Below are positions 32,098-40,455 of a stretch of DNA of 64,000 nt, in pieces. The stretch's first letter is position 1; every line of letters begins with the position of its first letter. The DNA comes from Rhizobium sp. GTDB taxonomy: Bacteria; Pseudomonadota; Alphaproteobacteria; Rhizobiales; Rhizobiaceae. The translations under genes were made by a program, and so were the position numbers. The notes under the pieces are model-generated. The model was not told the origin of the DNA. It ran no database searches and was given only the letters and a program-made list of their open reading frames with translations. The DNA lies in the NCBI GenBank assembly GCA_002796995.1, contig PEKW01000008.1, positions 310,001 through 374,000 of the forward strand, given 5' to 3'.

Positions 32098-32219
32098 CTC
32101 TTGTAATACCCTGCAAAGATTGGTGTCGGACGCAGGATACAGCGCTTTCACACTGACATAGATTCAGTTTTTTCCGCTGTGGTCAAGTCCGACATTTTGC
32201 CAAACCTTGAGAGGTTCAG

Positions 32220-32429
32220 ATGGCAACTCGAACTTATCCGTCATACTGGATGTACAAAGACAATCGCGGTGAATGGCGTTGGACCTACCACTCGTCCAAC
32301 GGCGAACCAATTGCGGTTAGCAGCGAAGGATACAAGAAGCGGTCTGACTGCGATCACAGTATCCAGATTATGAAGGGGTCATCCAACAGCCCTGTTTGGT
32401 TGCCGGCTGACTTGGCAAACGCCGCATAA
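32220..32429 (+). CDS. DUF1508 (YegP-like) protein, single repeat
   Basis: A 69-residue protein with one DUF1508 unit, seen in GEWRWTYHSSNGEPIAVSSEGYKKRSDCDHSI. YegP of Escherichia coli has two such units. The function is unknown. GAGAGG precedes the ATG. Base composition is clearly less GC-rich than the flanking core genes, and with the AT-rich 390 bp before it this suggests a later arrival between moxR and metA. A hairpin (32442-32473) follows the stop. Confidence 0.8.
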   Translation: MATRTYPSYWMYKDNRGEWRWTYHSSNGEPIAVSSEGYKKRSDCDHSIQIMKGSSNSPVWLPADLANAA

Positions 32430-32441
32430 TCGGCATCTGAG

Positions 32442-32473
32442 AGATGTGCTGTAGCTCCTGCTGCGGCACATCT
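32442..32473 (+). terminator. Hairpin after the DUF1508 gene
   Basis: AGATGTGC at 32442-32449 pairs perfectly with GCACATCT at 32466-32473. The hairpin starts 12 bp after the stop codon; the following TCAATTC is only mildly T-rich. Confidence 0.5.
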
Positions 32474-32563
32474 TCAATTCAAGTAAGCCAATACCAGATG
32501 TTGAATCTGCTCCGTATTCCCCCCATTGATTCGCCGGCGCAACAGGCGTAAATAACCCCCTGT

Positions 32564-32616
32564 CCCGTGGTGATTTGGCCGGCCGGCTTGCAGCCACGTT
32601 AAAGAAGTCGCTAAAG
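32564..32616 (+). promoter_or_regulatory. SAM-II riboswitch of metA
   Basis: The sequence shows the SAM-II elements in order: CGTGGTGATTTGG, the stem-loop GGCCGGCTTGCAGCCACG that closes the pseudoknot, then TTAAAGAAG and CGCTAAAG. It lies about 100 bp before metA. S-adenosylmethionine binding is known to sequester the translation start region in alphaproteobacterial metA and metX leaders. Confidence 0.93.
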
Positions 32617-32714
32617 GGGCCGAGGAAAGTCGTTATTTTCCCGAGCACCGGTCGCGATTTCTCGCCGCCGGTTTTATTTTGCGGTTTTTCCGCCGATGCT
32701 GGGAATGAGAAACG

Positions 32715-33638
32715 ATGCCGATCAGGATACCCGATACGCTGCCCGCCTTTGAAACCCTCGTCAACGAGGGCGTGCGGGTGATGACCGAGACGGTGGCCGT
32801 CCGCCAGGACATCCGCCCGCTGCAGATCGGCCTGCTCAATCTCATGCCGAACAAGATCAAGACCGAGGTCCAGTTCGCCCGCCTGATCGGCGCCTCGCCG
32901 CTGCAGGTCGAGCTCACCCTCGTGCGCGTCGGCGGCCACAAGGCCAAGAACACCTCGGAAGAACATCTCCTGTCCTTCTACCAGACCTGGGAAGAGGTGA
33001 AGGACCGCAAGTTCGACGGCTTCATCGTCACCGGCGCGCCGGTCGAGAACCTGGCTTACGAAGAGGTCACCTACTGGAACGAGATGCAGCAGATCTTCGA
33101 CTGGACGGAAACCAACGTCCATTCGACGATGAATGTCTGCTGGGGCGCCATGGCCGCCATCTACCATTTCCATAAGGTGCCGAAGCACGCGCTGAAACAG
33201 AAAGCCTTCGGCGTCTACCGCCACCGCAACCTGTCGCCGGCCTCCGTCTACCTCAACGGCTTTTCCGACGATTTCCAGGTGCCGGTGTCGCGCTGGACCG
33301 AAGTGCGCCGCGAAGACATCGAGAAGCATCCGGACCTCGAGATCCTGATGGAATCCGACGAGATGGGCGTCTGCCTCGTGCACGAGAAGCGCGGCAACCG
33401 GCTCTACATGTTCAACCACGTCGAATATGATTCGACCTCGCTCGGCGACGAGTATTTCCGCGACGTGAATTCCGGGGTGCCGATCAAGATGCCGCACGAC
33501 TATTTCCCGCACAACGACCCGACGCTGACCCCGCTCAACCGCTGGCGCAGCCACGCCCATCTCCTGTTCGGCAACTGGATCAACGAGATCTACCAGACGA
33601 CGCCGTACGACCTGCAAGAGATCGGCACGGGGCGCTGA
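32715..33638 (+). CDS. metA: Homoserine O-acyltransferase MetA (acetyl-CoA type predicted)
   Basis: The first enzyme of methionine synthesis from homoserine, in the HTS family. The 307-residue protein has the nucleophile Cys142 in MNVCWGA and the His235/Glu237 pair in FNHVEYD. Position 111, which selects the acyl donor, is Glu (TGAPVEN). In the family Glu111 goes with acetyl-CoA and Gly111, as in E. coli, with succinyl-CoA. The product is therefore predicted to be O-acetylhomoserine although such genes are usually named homoserine succinyltransferase. The SAM-II riboswitch upstream fits feedback by S-adenosylmethionine. The GNAT gene follows after 1 bp. Confidence 0.93.
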   Translation: MPIRIPDTLPAFETLVNEGVRVMTETVAVRQDIRPLQIGLLNLMPNKIKTEVQFARLIGASPLQVELTLVRVGGHKAKNTSEEHLLSFYQTWEEVKDRKFDGFIVTGAPVENLAYEEVTYWNEMQQIFDWTETNVHSTMNVCWGAMAAIYHFHKVPKHALKQKAFGVYRHRNLSPASVYLNGFSDDFQVPVSRWTEVRREDIEKHPDLEILMESDEMGVCLVHEKRGNRLYMFNHVEYDSTSLGDEYFRDVNSGVPIKMPHDYFPHNDPTLTPLNRWRSHAHLLFGNWINEIYQTTPYDLQEIGTGR

Positions 33639-33639
33639 C

Positions 33640-34092
33640 ATGGCGACGGCCGTCGACATCCGCCCCCTGCGCACGCAGGACGAAACCGAATGGCGCCGCC
33701 TGTGGAAGGCCTATCTCGCCTTCTACGAGACGGAGCTGCCGGAGGAGATCTACGCCCTGACCTTCGCCCGGCTGACCGGTGGCGCGCCGGGCGAATACCG
33801 GGGCCTTCTGGCATGGGTGGACGGCCAGCCGGTGGGCCTTGCCCACTATCTCTTCCATCGCTCCTGCTGGCACATCGACAACATATGCTATCTTCAGGAC
33901 CTCTATGCCGATCCCGAGATCCGCGGCACCGGCATCGGCCGGGCCCTGATCGAGGCGGTCGACGAGCGGGCGAAGGCGGAAGGCGCAAGGGAGGTCTACT
34001 GGATGACGCAGGATTTCAACGCCACCGCGCGCCGCCTCTACGATCGCCTAGCCGAGAAAACGCCGTTCATCGTCTACCAGCAGAATTTCTGA
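33640..34092 (+). CDS. GNAT family N-acetyltransferase
   Basis: A 150-residue acetyltransferase. The acetyl-CoA binding motif is RGTGIGRALIEAV (about residues 90-102), within YLQDLYADPEIRGTGIG, and the C-terminal part has the usual NATARRLYDRLA helix. The substrate is unknown. It starts 1 bp after the metA stop and ends 6 bp before the VWA gene, so it is probably in the same transcript as metA and the VWA gene. Confidence 0.88.
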   Translation: MATAVDIRPLRTQDETEWRRLWKAYLAFYETELPEEIYALTFARLTGGAPGEYRGLLAWVDGQPVGLAHYLFHRSCWHIDNICYLQDLYADPEIRGTGIGRALIEAVDERAKAEGAREVYWMTQDFNATARRLYDRLAEKTPFIVYQQNF

Positions 34093-34098
34093 CCGCCG

Positions 34099-35283
34099 AT
34101 GTTCATTCCCTTTTTCCTCAAGCTCAAGGAAGCGCGCGTCCCGGTCACGCTGAGGGAATTCCTCACCCTTCTTGAAGGCATGGAAAAGGGGCTGGCCGAC
34201 TTCGATACCGAAGCCTTCTACTTCCTCGCCCGCACGGCGCTGGTCAAGGACGAGCGCCATATCGACCGCTTCGACCGGGTCTTTGCCGAGATGTTCGGCG
34301 GGCTGGAGGCCGTCTCGGGTGCCGATGGCGTCGAGACCGTGCCGATCCCCGAGGAATGGCTGAAGAAGCTCGCGGAAAAGCACCTGTCGGAGGACGACAA
34401 AAAGCTGGTCGAGGCGCTCGGCGGCTTCGACAAGCTGATGGAGACGCTGCGCCAGCGTCTCGCCGAGCAGGAGGGACGCCACCAGGGCGGCTCGAAATGG
34501 ATCGGCACTGCCGGCACCTCGCCCTTCGGTGCCTATGGCTACAATCCGGAAGGCGTGCGCATCGGCCAGCACGAAAGCCGCCACCGTCGCGCCGTGAAGG
34601 TCTGGGACAAGCGCGAATTCCGCAATCTCGACGACACGGTCGAACTCGGCACCCGCAACATCAAGGTGGCGCTTCGCCGCCTGCGCCGTTTCATCCGCGA
34701 GGGTGCGGCCGACGAATTCGACCTCACCGGCACCATCCGCGCCACCGCCGAACACGGCTATCTCGACGTGAAGACGCAGCCGGAGCGGCGCAATGCCGTC
34801 AAGCTTCTGATGTTCTTCGACATCGGCGGCTCGATGGACGACCATGTGCGAACTGTCGAGGAGCTGTTCTCCGCCGCCCGTTCCGAATTCCGCCACATGG
34901 ACTATTTCTACTTCCACAACTGCCCCTATGAGCGGGTGTGGAAGGACAATCGCCGCCGCATGGCCGAGGTCATCGGCACCGACGACATCATCCGCACCTT
35001 CGGCCCGGACTACCGGCTGGTCTTCGTCGGCGACGCATCGATGAGCCCCTACGAGATTAGCCATCCGGGCGGTTCCGTCGAACACTGGAACACCGAGGCC
35101 GGCGCCGTGTGGATCGACCGGCTGACGGCGCATTTCCGCCGCAGCCTGTGGATCAATCCCCTGAAGCAGGACTATTGGGGCTACACCCAGTCGGTCGGCA
35201 TGATACGTCAGCTGATGGGAAACAGGATGTACCCGCTGACGCTCGGCGGGCTGGAAGACGCGGCGCGCGCGCTGGCGAGATAG
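34099..35283 (+). CDS. VWA domain-containing protein (CoxE-like)
   Basis: A 394-residue cytoplasmic protein of the CoxE/YehP-like VWA class. The N-terminal helical half (FIPFFLKLKEARVPVTLREF) is typical, followed by a linker with SPFGAYGYNPEG and the VWA domain from about residue 230. The metal site motif is DIGGSM, with a Gly where many MIDAS sites have Ser. These proteins work with MoxR ATPases in protein assembly. The moxR gene upstream at 30992 is the probable partner. The start ATG lies 6 bp after the GNAT stop. Confidence 0.88.
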   Translation: MFIPFFLKLKEARVPVTLREFLTLLEGMEKGLADFDTEAFYFLARTALVKDERHIDRFDRVFAEMFGGLEAVSGADGVETVPIPEEWLKKLAEKHLSEDDKKLVEALGGFDKLMETLRQRLAEQEGRHQGGSKWIGTAGTSPFGAYGYNPEGVRIGQHESRHRRAVKVWDKREFRNLDDTVELGTRNIKVALRRLRRFIREGAADEFDLTGTIRATAEHGYLDVKTQPERRNAVKLLMFFDIGGSMDDHVRTVEELFSAARSEFRHMDYFYFHNCPYERVWKDNRRRMAEVIGTDDIIRTFGPDYRLVFVGDASMSPYEISHPGGSVEHWNTEAGAVWIDRLTAHFRRSLWINPLKQDYWGYTQSVGMIRQLMGNRMYPLTLGGLEDAARALAR

Positions 35284-35314
35284 ACGGCGAAAGGCCGCGA
35301 ACGGGGGGAATGGC

Positions 35315-36328
35315 ATGACCGGCAGGGAAATCTTCGGCACCACCTTGGCAGGCGAGACGGTCGAGCGGGTGACCCTGTCCGGCGGCGGGCTGACGGCACG
35401 CATCATCACCTTCGGCGCGGCCATCCAGGATCTGCGCCTTGTCGGCCACGACGCCCCGCTGGTGCTCGGTTTCGAGCGCTTCGAGGACTACGAGCAGCAC
35501 TCCCCCTATTTCGGCGCCTCGCCCGGCCGCTGCGCCAACCGCATCGCCCGTGGCCACTTCGCGATCGACGGCAAGGACTACCAGTTGGAGCTGAACGAGC
35601 GCGGCGTCACCCACCTGCATGGCGGCTCGACCGGCACCGGGCGGATGAACTGGACGATCGTCGAGATGGGCCACGACCACGTGACGATGGAGGTCGTCGA
35701 TCCCGACGGCCGCGCCGGCTATCCCGGCAACTGCACCATCCGCGCGATCTACACGCTGAAGGATGAGGGCTTGCTCTCGGTGATCTACGAAAGCCGCACC
35801 GACCGTGCGACGCCGGTCAATGTCTGCCAGCACGCCTATTTCAACCTCGACGGCCGCAGCGACATTCTCGGCCACGACCTGATGATCGCCGCCGACCGCT
35901 ATCTGCCGGTCGACCGCGACCTGATCCCGACAGGCGAGGTCCGGCCCGTCGCCGGCACGGCCTTCGATTTTCGCGAAATGGCGCCGATCGCGCGCCAGAT
36001 CGACGGCAGCCAAGTCCCCTACGACCACAATTTCTGTCTGTCGCGCGCCCGTGGGCCCAAGCATTCGGTGGCCCTTGCCCGCAGCATCAATTCCGGCGTG
36101 ACGATGGAAGTGCGCACCACCGAACCCGGCGTGCAGTTCTATGCCGGCGTCTATCTCGACGTGCCCGTCCCCGGCCTCGAAGGCCGTGTCTACGGCCCCT
36201 TCGCCGGCTTCTGCCTGGAGACCCAGGTCTGGCCGGACGCGATCAACCACGCCGATTTCCCCAAGGCCGTGTTGCGTCCCGGCGAAGTGCTGCGCCAGGA
36301 AACCGACTACGTGTTTTCGAAAAGCTGA
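35315..36328 (+). CDS. galM: Aldose 1-epimerase (galactose mutarotase)
   Basis: GalM interconverts the alpha and beta anomers of aldoses such as galactose. The 337-residue product shows the family's substrate and catalytic segments: GASPGRCANRIARG, HLHGG, NVCQHAYFNL with the catalytic His, YDHNFCL, and FCLETQVWPDAINH with the catalytic Glu near the C-terminus. A GGGGGGAA stretch precedes the ATG. It follows the VWA gene by 31 bp and is convergent with an SDR gene. Specificity for galactose is assumed from the family only. Confidence 0.92.
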   Translation: MTGREIFGTTLAGETVERVTLSGGGLTARIITFGAAIQDLRLVGHDAPLVLGFERFEDYEQHSPYFGASPGRCANRIARGHFAIDGKDYQLELNERGVTHLHGGSTGTGRMNWTIVEMGHDHVTMEVVDPDGRAGYPGNCTIRAIYTLKDEGLLSVIYESRTDRATPVNVCQHAYFNLDGRSDILGHDLMIAADRYLPVDRDLIPTGEVRPVAGTAFDFREMAPIARQIDGSQVPYDHNFCLSRARGPKHSVALARSINSGVTMEVRTTEPGVQFYAGVYLDVPVPGLEGRVYGPFAGFCLETQVWPDAINHADFPKAVLRPGEVLRQETDYVFSKS

Positions 36329-36341
36329 GTGCGACGCCGCG

Positions 36342-37109
36342 TCAGATGGCGGTGAAGCCGTTGTCGACGAAGAGATGCACGCCATTGACGAAGGCCGAGT
36401 CGTCGCTGGCGAGGTAGAGCGCGGCCCGCGCCACGTCCTCCGGCTCGCCGATGCGGCCCTGCTGGGCGGAGATCGCCGCCTCCGAGACGTCGACGCCATG
36501 GGCGGTGAGTTCCGCCACTTCGCGCAGGCCGTGCGGCGTGCGGATGAAGCCGGGGCAGACCGCATTGCAGCGGATGTTGCGGTCGCGGAACTCGACGGCG
36601 ATGGCGCGCGAGAACATGTGCACGGCGCCCTTGGTCGTGTCGTAGAGCACTTCCATCGGCGTTGCCGCCACCGCCGAAATCGACGAGGTGCAGACGATCG
36701 AGCCGCCGCCGGCGCCGATCATCCCGGGCAGCACCGCCCTGGTCATCAGGAACATCGACCGCACGTTGACGGCATGCAGCCAGTCCCATTCCTTAAGCGT
36801 GGTTTCCAGGAACGGCTTGATGACGATCGTGCCGGCATGGTTGAAGAGCACGGTGACCGGGCCATACGTCTCCTCGACCGCCTTGACCGCGGCGTTGACC
36901 GCCCCCTCGTCGGATACGTCGGCGACGAAGCTTTCGGCCACCCCGCCCGCATCGCGGATGGCAGCGACCGTCCTTGCCGCCTCCTCGCCGTTGCGGTCGA
37001 TGACCGCGACCTTGGCGCCCTCGGCGGCAAAGAGCCGCGAGGCAGCCCCTCCCATGCCGGTCGCGCCGCCGGAGATGATTGCGATCTTTCCTTCGAGCCT
37101 GCCGGCCAT
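36342..37109 (-). CDS. SDR family oxidoreductase
   Basis: A 255-residue short-chain dehydrogenase. The cofactor motif is SGGATGMGGA (a TGxxxGxG variant), Asp at the end of strand 2 (VIDRNG) favours NAD, and the catalytic Ser and Tyr-X3-Lys occur in TSSISA and YDTTKGA. FNHAG stands where NNAG is usual. The end VNGVHLFVDNGFT is typical. The substrate is unknown. It is convergent with galM, so a sugar dehydrogenase role is possible but unproven. Confidence 0.87.
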   Translation of the reverse strand: MAGRLEGKIAIISGGATGMGGAASRLFAAEGAKVAVIDRNGEEAARTVAAIRDAGGVAESFVADVSDEGAVNAAVKAVEETYGPVTVLFNHAGTIVIKPFLETTLKEWDWLHAVNVRSMFLMTRAVLPGMIGAGGGSIVCTSSISAVAATPMEVLYDTTKGAVHMFSRAIAVEFRDRNIRCNAVCPGFIRTPHGLREVAELTAHGVDVSEAAISAQQGRIGEPEDVARAALYLASDDSAFVNGVHLFVDNGFTAI

Positions 37110-37255
37110 GTCCTGTCCCCCGTCTGAATGCCGGGTGGAACTATAGGACGAAATTCGAAAGGGGATAGCCGCTCAGGCCAAAAATCCGCAGCACGCGGCA
37201 AGCGCCAGCGGCGCGTCTGCCTGGCATTTCTCTGCAATTCTGGGAGAAGAAGAAT

Positions 37256-37330
37256 TGGAGCGGGTGAGGCGATTCGAACGCCCGACCCCAACCTTGGCAA
37301 GGTTGTGCTCTACCCCTGAGCTACACCCGC
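37256..37330 (-). tRNA. tRNA-Gly (anticodon GCC)
   Basis: A 75-nt minus-strand tRNA. The acceptor stem pairs GCGGGTG with CACCCGC. The D loop contains AGCTCAGGGGTAGAGC, the anticodon arm is CAACC-TTGCCAA-GGTTG, and the T arm contains GTTCGAATC. CCA is encoded (37256-37258). The anticodon GCC reads glycine codons GGC and GGT. Confidence 0.97.
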
Positions 37331-37606
37331 TCATAACCTCGATCCGGGGGTAGACAGTGGATCGGGGGCCGTCCGTTTGTTGCGGCGACGGGCGCTATAT
37401 GGCCCAACAACTTTTCAAATGCAACAGGGAAATGACGAATTTTCCGAGAAAAAATTGCGAAACCCACCCCCGTCGCACCAAAGCCCATGAAACGGGGGCT
37501 TTCGCAAAATCTCGGCGATTGCCAAGGCCGAAGCCCGGACGTATCACTCGCCGGCAAGGGCGTTCGTCCCGCCCGCCCCAGCCCCGATCCGCAGAAGAGA
37601 GCGTTG

Positions 37607-38113
37607 ATGACCACTGAGCCGAAGACCGCCGAAGACCTCTACCGCATGCTCGACGAACTCCACATCAAGCATGAGACGAAGCACCACGAACCGGTCTTCA
37701 CGGTGGCCGAATCGGTGGCGCTGCGCGACGAGATCCCGGGCGGCCATACCAAGAACCTGTTCGTCAAGGACAAGAAGGACCAGTTCTTCCTGCTGACCGT
37801 CGAGGAGAATGCCGTGGTCGATCTGAAGACCGTGCACACGCTGATCGGCGCGGCCAGCAAGGTCTCCTTCGGCAAGCCGGAAAAGCTGATGGAATATCTC
37901 GGCGTCATCCCCGGCTCCGTCACCGTGTTCGGCGCGATCAACGACACCGGCCACAACGTCACCTTCGTGCTCGACAAGGACCTGATGGAGCATGACGTCA
38001 TCAACGGCCACCCGCTGTCGAACGACGCGACCACCTCGATCGGCCGCGACGACCTCCTGCGCTTTCTCGACGCGACAGGCCACACGCCGCTTGTCTTGAA
38101 AGTCACGGCCTGA
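37607..38113 (+). CDS. YbaK/ProX-type prolyl-tRNA editing protein
   Basis: A 168-residue free-standing editing domain of the YbaK/EbsC/ProXp group that hydrolyses mischarged aminoacyl-tRNA, most likely Ala-tRNA(Pro). Typical segments are HHEPVFTVAES, HTKNLFVKDKK, FGKPEKLMEYLGVIPGSVTVFGAIND and the C-terminal HPLSNDATTSIG. The ATG at 37607 follows AGAAGAGAG. It lies 58 bp upstream of the thioredoxin-TPR gene on the same strand. Confidence 0.9.
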   Translation: MTTEPKTAEDLYRMLDELHIKHETKHHEPVFTVAESVALRDEIPGGHTKNLFVKDKKDQFFLLTVEENAVVDLKTVHTLIGAASKVSFGKPEKLMEYLGVIPGSVTVFGAINDTGHNVTFVLDKDLMEHDVINGHPLSNDATTSIGRDDLLRFLDATGHTPLVLKVTA

Positions 38114-38171
38114 CATACGATCTTAAGCGGAAAATTGGCCCGTTGCGGCCTGAAGATGCGGGAGACGATCG

Positions 38172-39143
38172 ATGAGCGACAACAGCAATCCCTATGGCGG
38201 CTACGGCGGCCAGATGACGGCCCAGGCGCATTTCGGCGGAGCCCCGGCCACGCCTGCAACCCCTGTCGCGCTCGTCAAGGACACCACGACAGCGGGCTTT
38301 GCCAAGGACGTGCTGGAGGAATCGCGCAACCAGCCGGTCCTGGTCGATTTCTGGGCGCCCTGGTGCGGTCCCTGCAAGCAGCTCGCGCCGGTGATCGAGA
38401 AGGTGGTCGCCGAGGAAAAGGGCCGGGTCAAGCTGGTCAAGCTCAACATCGATGACCATCCGTCCATCCCCGGCCAGCTCGGCATCCAGTCGATCCCGGC
38501 CGTCGTCGCCTTCGTCAACGGCCGTCCGGTCGATGGCTTCATGGGCGCCGTTCCGGAGAGCCAGATCCGCCAGTTCATCGACAAGGTTGCAGGCCCCGCC
38601 GGTGCCGACGAGGCGGCCGAGATCGAAGCCGTGCTGGCGGAAGCCGCGACCCTTTTGTCGGGTGGCGATCTCCAGGGAGCCGCCCAGCTCTATGGCGCCG
38701 TGCTGCAGGCCGATCCGGACAATGCCAGGGCCGCCGCCGGCATGGCCGAATGCATGCTCGCCGCCGGCCAGCACGAGCGTGCCCGCGAGCTTGTCACCGG
38801 CATGCCGGACGAACACCAGAAGACCCCCGAGATCCAGGCGGTCTCGAAGAAGATCGAGCAGATGGAAGAGGCCCGCAAGCTCGGCGATCCGACCGCGCTC
38901 GAGCATGCGCTGGCGCTCAACCCGGACGACCACGAAGCGCGACTGAAGCTCGCCAAGATCCTCAATGTCAGCGGCAAGCGGGAAGAGGCCGCCGAGCATC
39001 TGCTGCTGGTGATGAAACGCGACCGCACCTTCGACGACGACGGCGCGCGCCGCCAGCTGCTCGAATTCTTCGAAGCCTGGGGACCGAAGGACCCGGCAAC
39101 CATCATGGCGCGCCGCAAGCTGTCGTCGATCCTGTTTTCGTGA
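38172..39143 (+). CDS. Thioredoxin-TPR co-chaperone (YbbN/CnoX-like)
   Basis: A 323-residue protein with an N-terminal thioredoxin domain (about residues 35-145) bearing WAPWCGPCKQ, so the CXXC is intact, and a C-terminal set of tetratricopeptide-like helices that ends in ARRKLSSILFS. This is the layout of CnoX/YbbN, which holds damaged proteins and hands them to GroEL. The Gly/Asn-rich first 20 residues are disordered. It sits between the tRNA-editing gene and a Lon-domain gene, and the three probably share a transcript. Confidence 0.9.
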   Translation: MSDNSNPYGGYGGQMTAQAHFGGAPATPATPVALVKDTTTAGFAKDVLEESRNQPVLVDFWAPWCGPCKQLAPVIEKVVAEEKGRVKLVKLNIDDHPSIPGQLGIQSIPAVVAFVNGRPVDGFMGAVPESQIRQFIDKVAGPAGADEAAEIEAVLAEAATLLSGGDLQGAAQLYGAVLQADPDNARAAAGMAECMLAAGQHERARELVTGMPDEHQKTPEIQAVSKKIEQMEEARKLGDPTALEHALALNPDDHEARLKLAKILNVSGKREEAAEHLLLVMKRDRTFDDDGARRQLLEFFEAWGPKDPATIMARRKLSSILFS

Positions 39144-39240
39144 CGCTCGGGCACGCCCGCGCCCTTGAGTTTTGAGCGCGGTGAACCACATTAGGAAGAC
39201 ATGCGACGGCCCGTTTCGGGCCGCGCGGAATGGGGTTTCC

Positions 39241-39924
39241 ATGCAAGTCGGCAATGCCAGATATCTGACCGCAAACGACCTGCCGGAGATATTGCCGGTG
39301 TTCCCCATCGCCGGCGTTTTGCTCCTGCCCGGTGGCCAGCTGCCGCTCAACGTCTTCGAGCCGCGCTATCTTGCCCTGTTCGACGCGGCCATGGCCGGTA
39401 ACCGGCTGATAGGCATGATCCAGCCCTCGCTCACCGAAGGCCTGACCGGCGACATCCTGCCCGAGCGCCCGGCGCTCTGTCAGGTCGGCTGCATCGGCCG
39501 CATCACCTCGCTTACCGAAACCGGCGACGGCCGCTACATCACCTCGCTCGGCGGCGTCTGCCGCTTCCGCCTGCTCGAGGAAGTGGCCGGCACCAAGCCC
39601 TATCGCAGCTTCCACATCGCACCCTTCATGACCGACCTGAAGGGCGGGCCGGAGGAAGAGGCGAGCGTCGACCGCCCCGGCCTGCTGGCCGCCTTCCGCG
39701 CCTATCTCGACGCCAACAAGCTCGAGGCCGACTGGGAGAGCGTCGAGCGCGCCAGCAACCTCACCCTGGTCAATTCCCTGTCGATGATGTCGCCCTTCGG
39801 TCCGGCGGAAAAGCAGGCCCTGCTCGAGGCCCCCGACCTCAAGGCCCGTGCCGAGACGCTGGTCGCCATCACCGAGATCGTGCTCGCCCGCTCGTTCGGC
39901 GACGCCGACACGCGGCTTCAATAG
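39241..39924 (+). CDS. Lon-protease N-terminal (substrate-binding) domain protein
   Basis: A 227-residue protein that consists only of a Lon N-terminal domain (PF02190): [29 protein letters not shown] and the following ICRITS-like strand segment. There is no ATPase or protease part. Such stand-alone proteins are common in alphaproteobacteria and may act as adaptors. The ATG at 39241 follows GGGG; upstream in-frame starts add a non-conserved stretch. A Trm112-like gene follows after 13 bp. Confidence 0.88.
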   Translation: MQVGNARYLTANDLPEILPVFPIAGVLLLPGGQLPLNVFEPRYLALFDAAMAGNRLIGMIQPSLTEGLTGDILPERPALCQVGCIGRITSLTETGDGRYITSLGGVCRFRLLEEVAGTKPYRSFHIAPFMTDLKGGPEEEASVDRPGLLAAFRAYLDANKLEADWESVERASNLTLVNSLSMMSPFGPAEKQALLEAPDLKARAETLVAITEIVLARSFGDADTRLQ

Positions 39925-39937
39925 GAAAGGCCCCGGC

Positions 39938-40126
39938 ATGGACGCCCGGATGAGCAAGGTCGACGTCAAGCTGCTGGAACTGCTCGTCTGTCCGCTGACG
40001 CAAGGTCGGCTGATCTACGACCGGGAGCACAACGAACTGGTCTCCGAACGCGCCCGCCTCGCCTACCCGATCCGCGACGGCATTCCGATCATGCTGGTGT
40101 CGGAAGCCCGCAAGATCGAGGAATAG
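39938..40126 (+). CDS. Trm112 family protein (UPF0434)
   Basis: A 62-residue protein of the Trm112/YcaR family, recognised from [17 protein letters not shown] and the C-terminal [16 protein letters not shown]. Family members activate methyltransferases in eukaryotes; in bacteria the role is not settled. Only one Cys remains in the CP motif, so zinc binding is doubtful. AGGAAAGG precedes the ATG, 13 bp after the Lon-domain gene. Confidence 0.9.
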   Translation: MDARMSKVDVKLLELLVCPLTQGRLIYDREHNELVSERARLAYPIRDGIPIMLVSEARKIEE

Positions 40127-40180
40127 CGCGTCCAGCGGCGGGCAAAGTGGCGCCACTTGTGCATTCTCCCCGTCAGAACG

Positions 40181-40400
40181 CCAGGGCAATCGCATATGGA
40201 TTTTGAGCAGCGCCCGAAGCAGGCTCCCTCTTCTCCCCCGCGGGGAGAAGGTGGCCCGCAGGGCCGGATGAGGGGGGGCGAAGCGCACAAGGTGTGCCGG
40301 GCAGCCCCCTCATCGCCTCGCATACGCTCGGCACTTCTCCCCGCTGGGGAGAAGAGGGAGGCCGGAGCCGCCACAGGCATCCCATATGCGATTGCCTTGG
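40181..40400. repeat. MITE-like palindromic element
   Basis: A 220-bp gene-free element is bounded by 19-bp inverted repeats (40181-40199 and 40382-40400) that differ at one position. Inside, CCCTCTTCTCCCC..GGGGAGAAG on the left is mirrored on the right, and ATGAGGGGG pairs with CCCCCTCAT, so the whole element can fold back on itself. TCAGAA occurs just outside both ends (40173-40178 and 40401-40406), like a target duplication, but with a 2-bp gap on the left. It fills most of the space between the Trm112 and hydroxylase genes. Confidence 0.75.
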
Positions 40401-40455
40401 TCAGAAAGGGAAGAAGGTGCCGCCAGGCCGATGAGGGGCAGCACGGCACCCTCGC

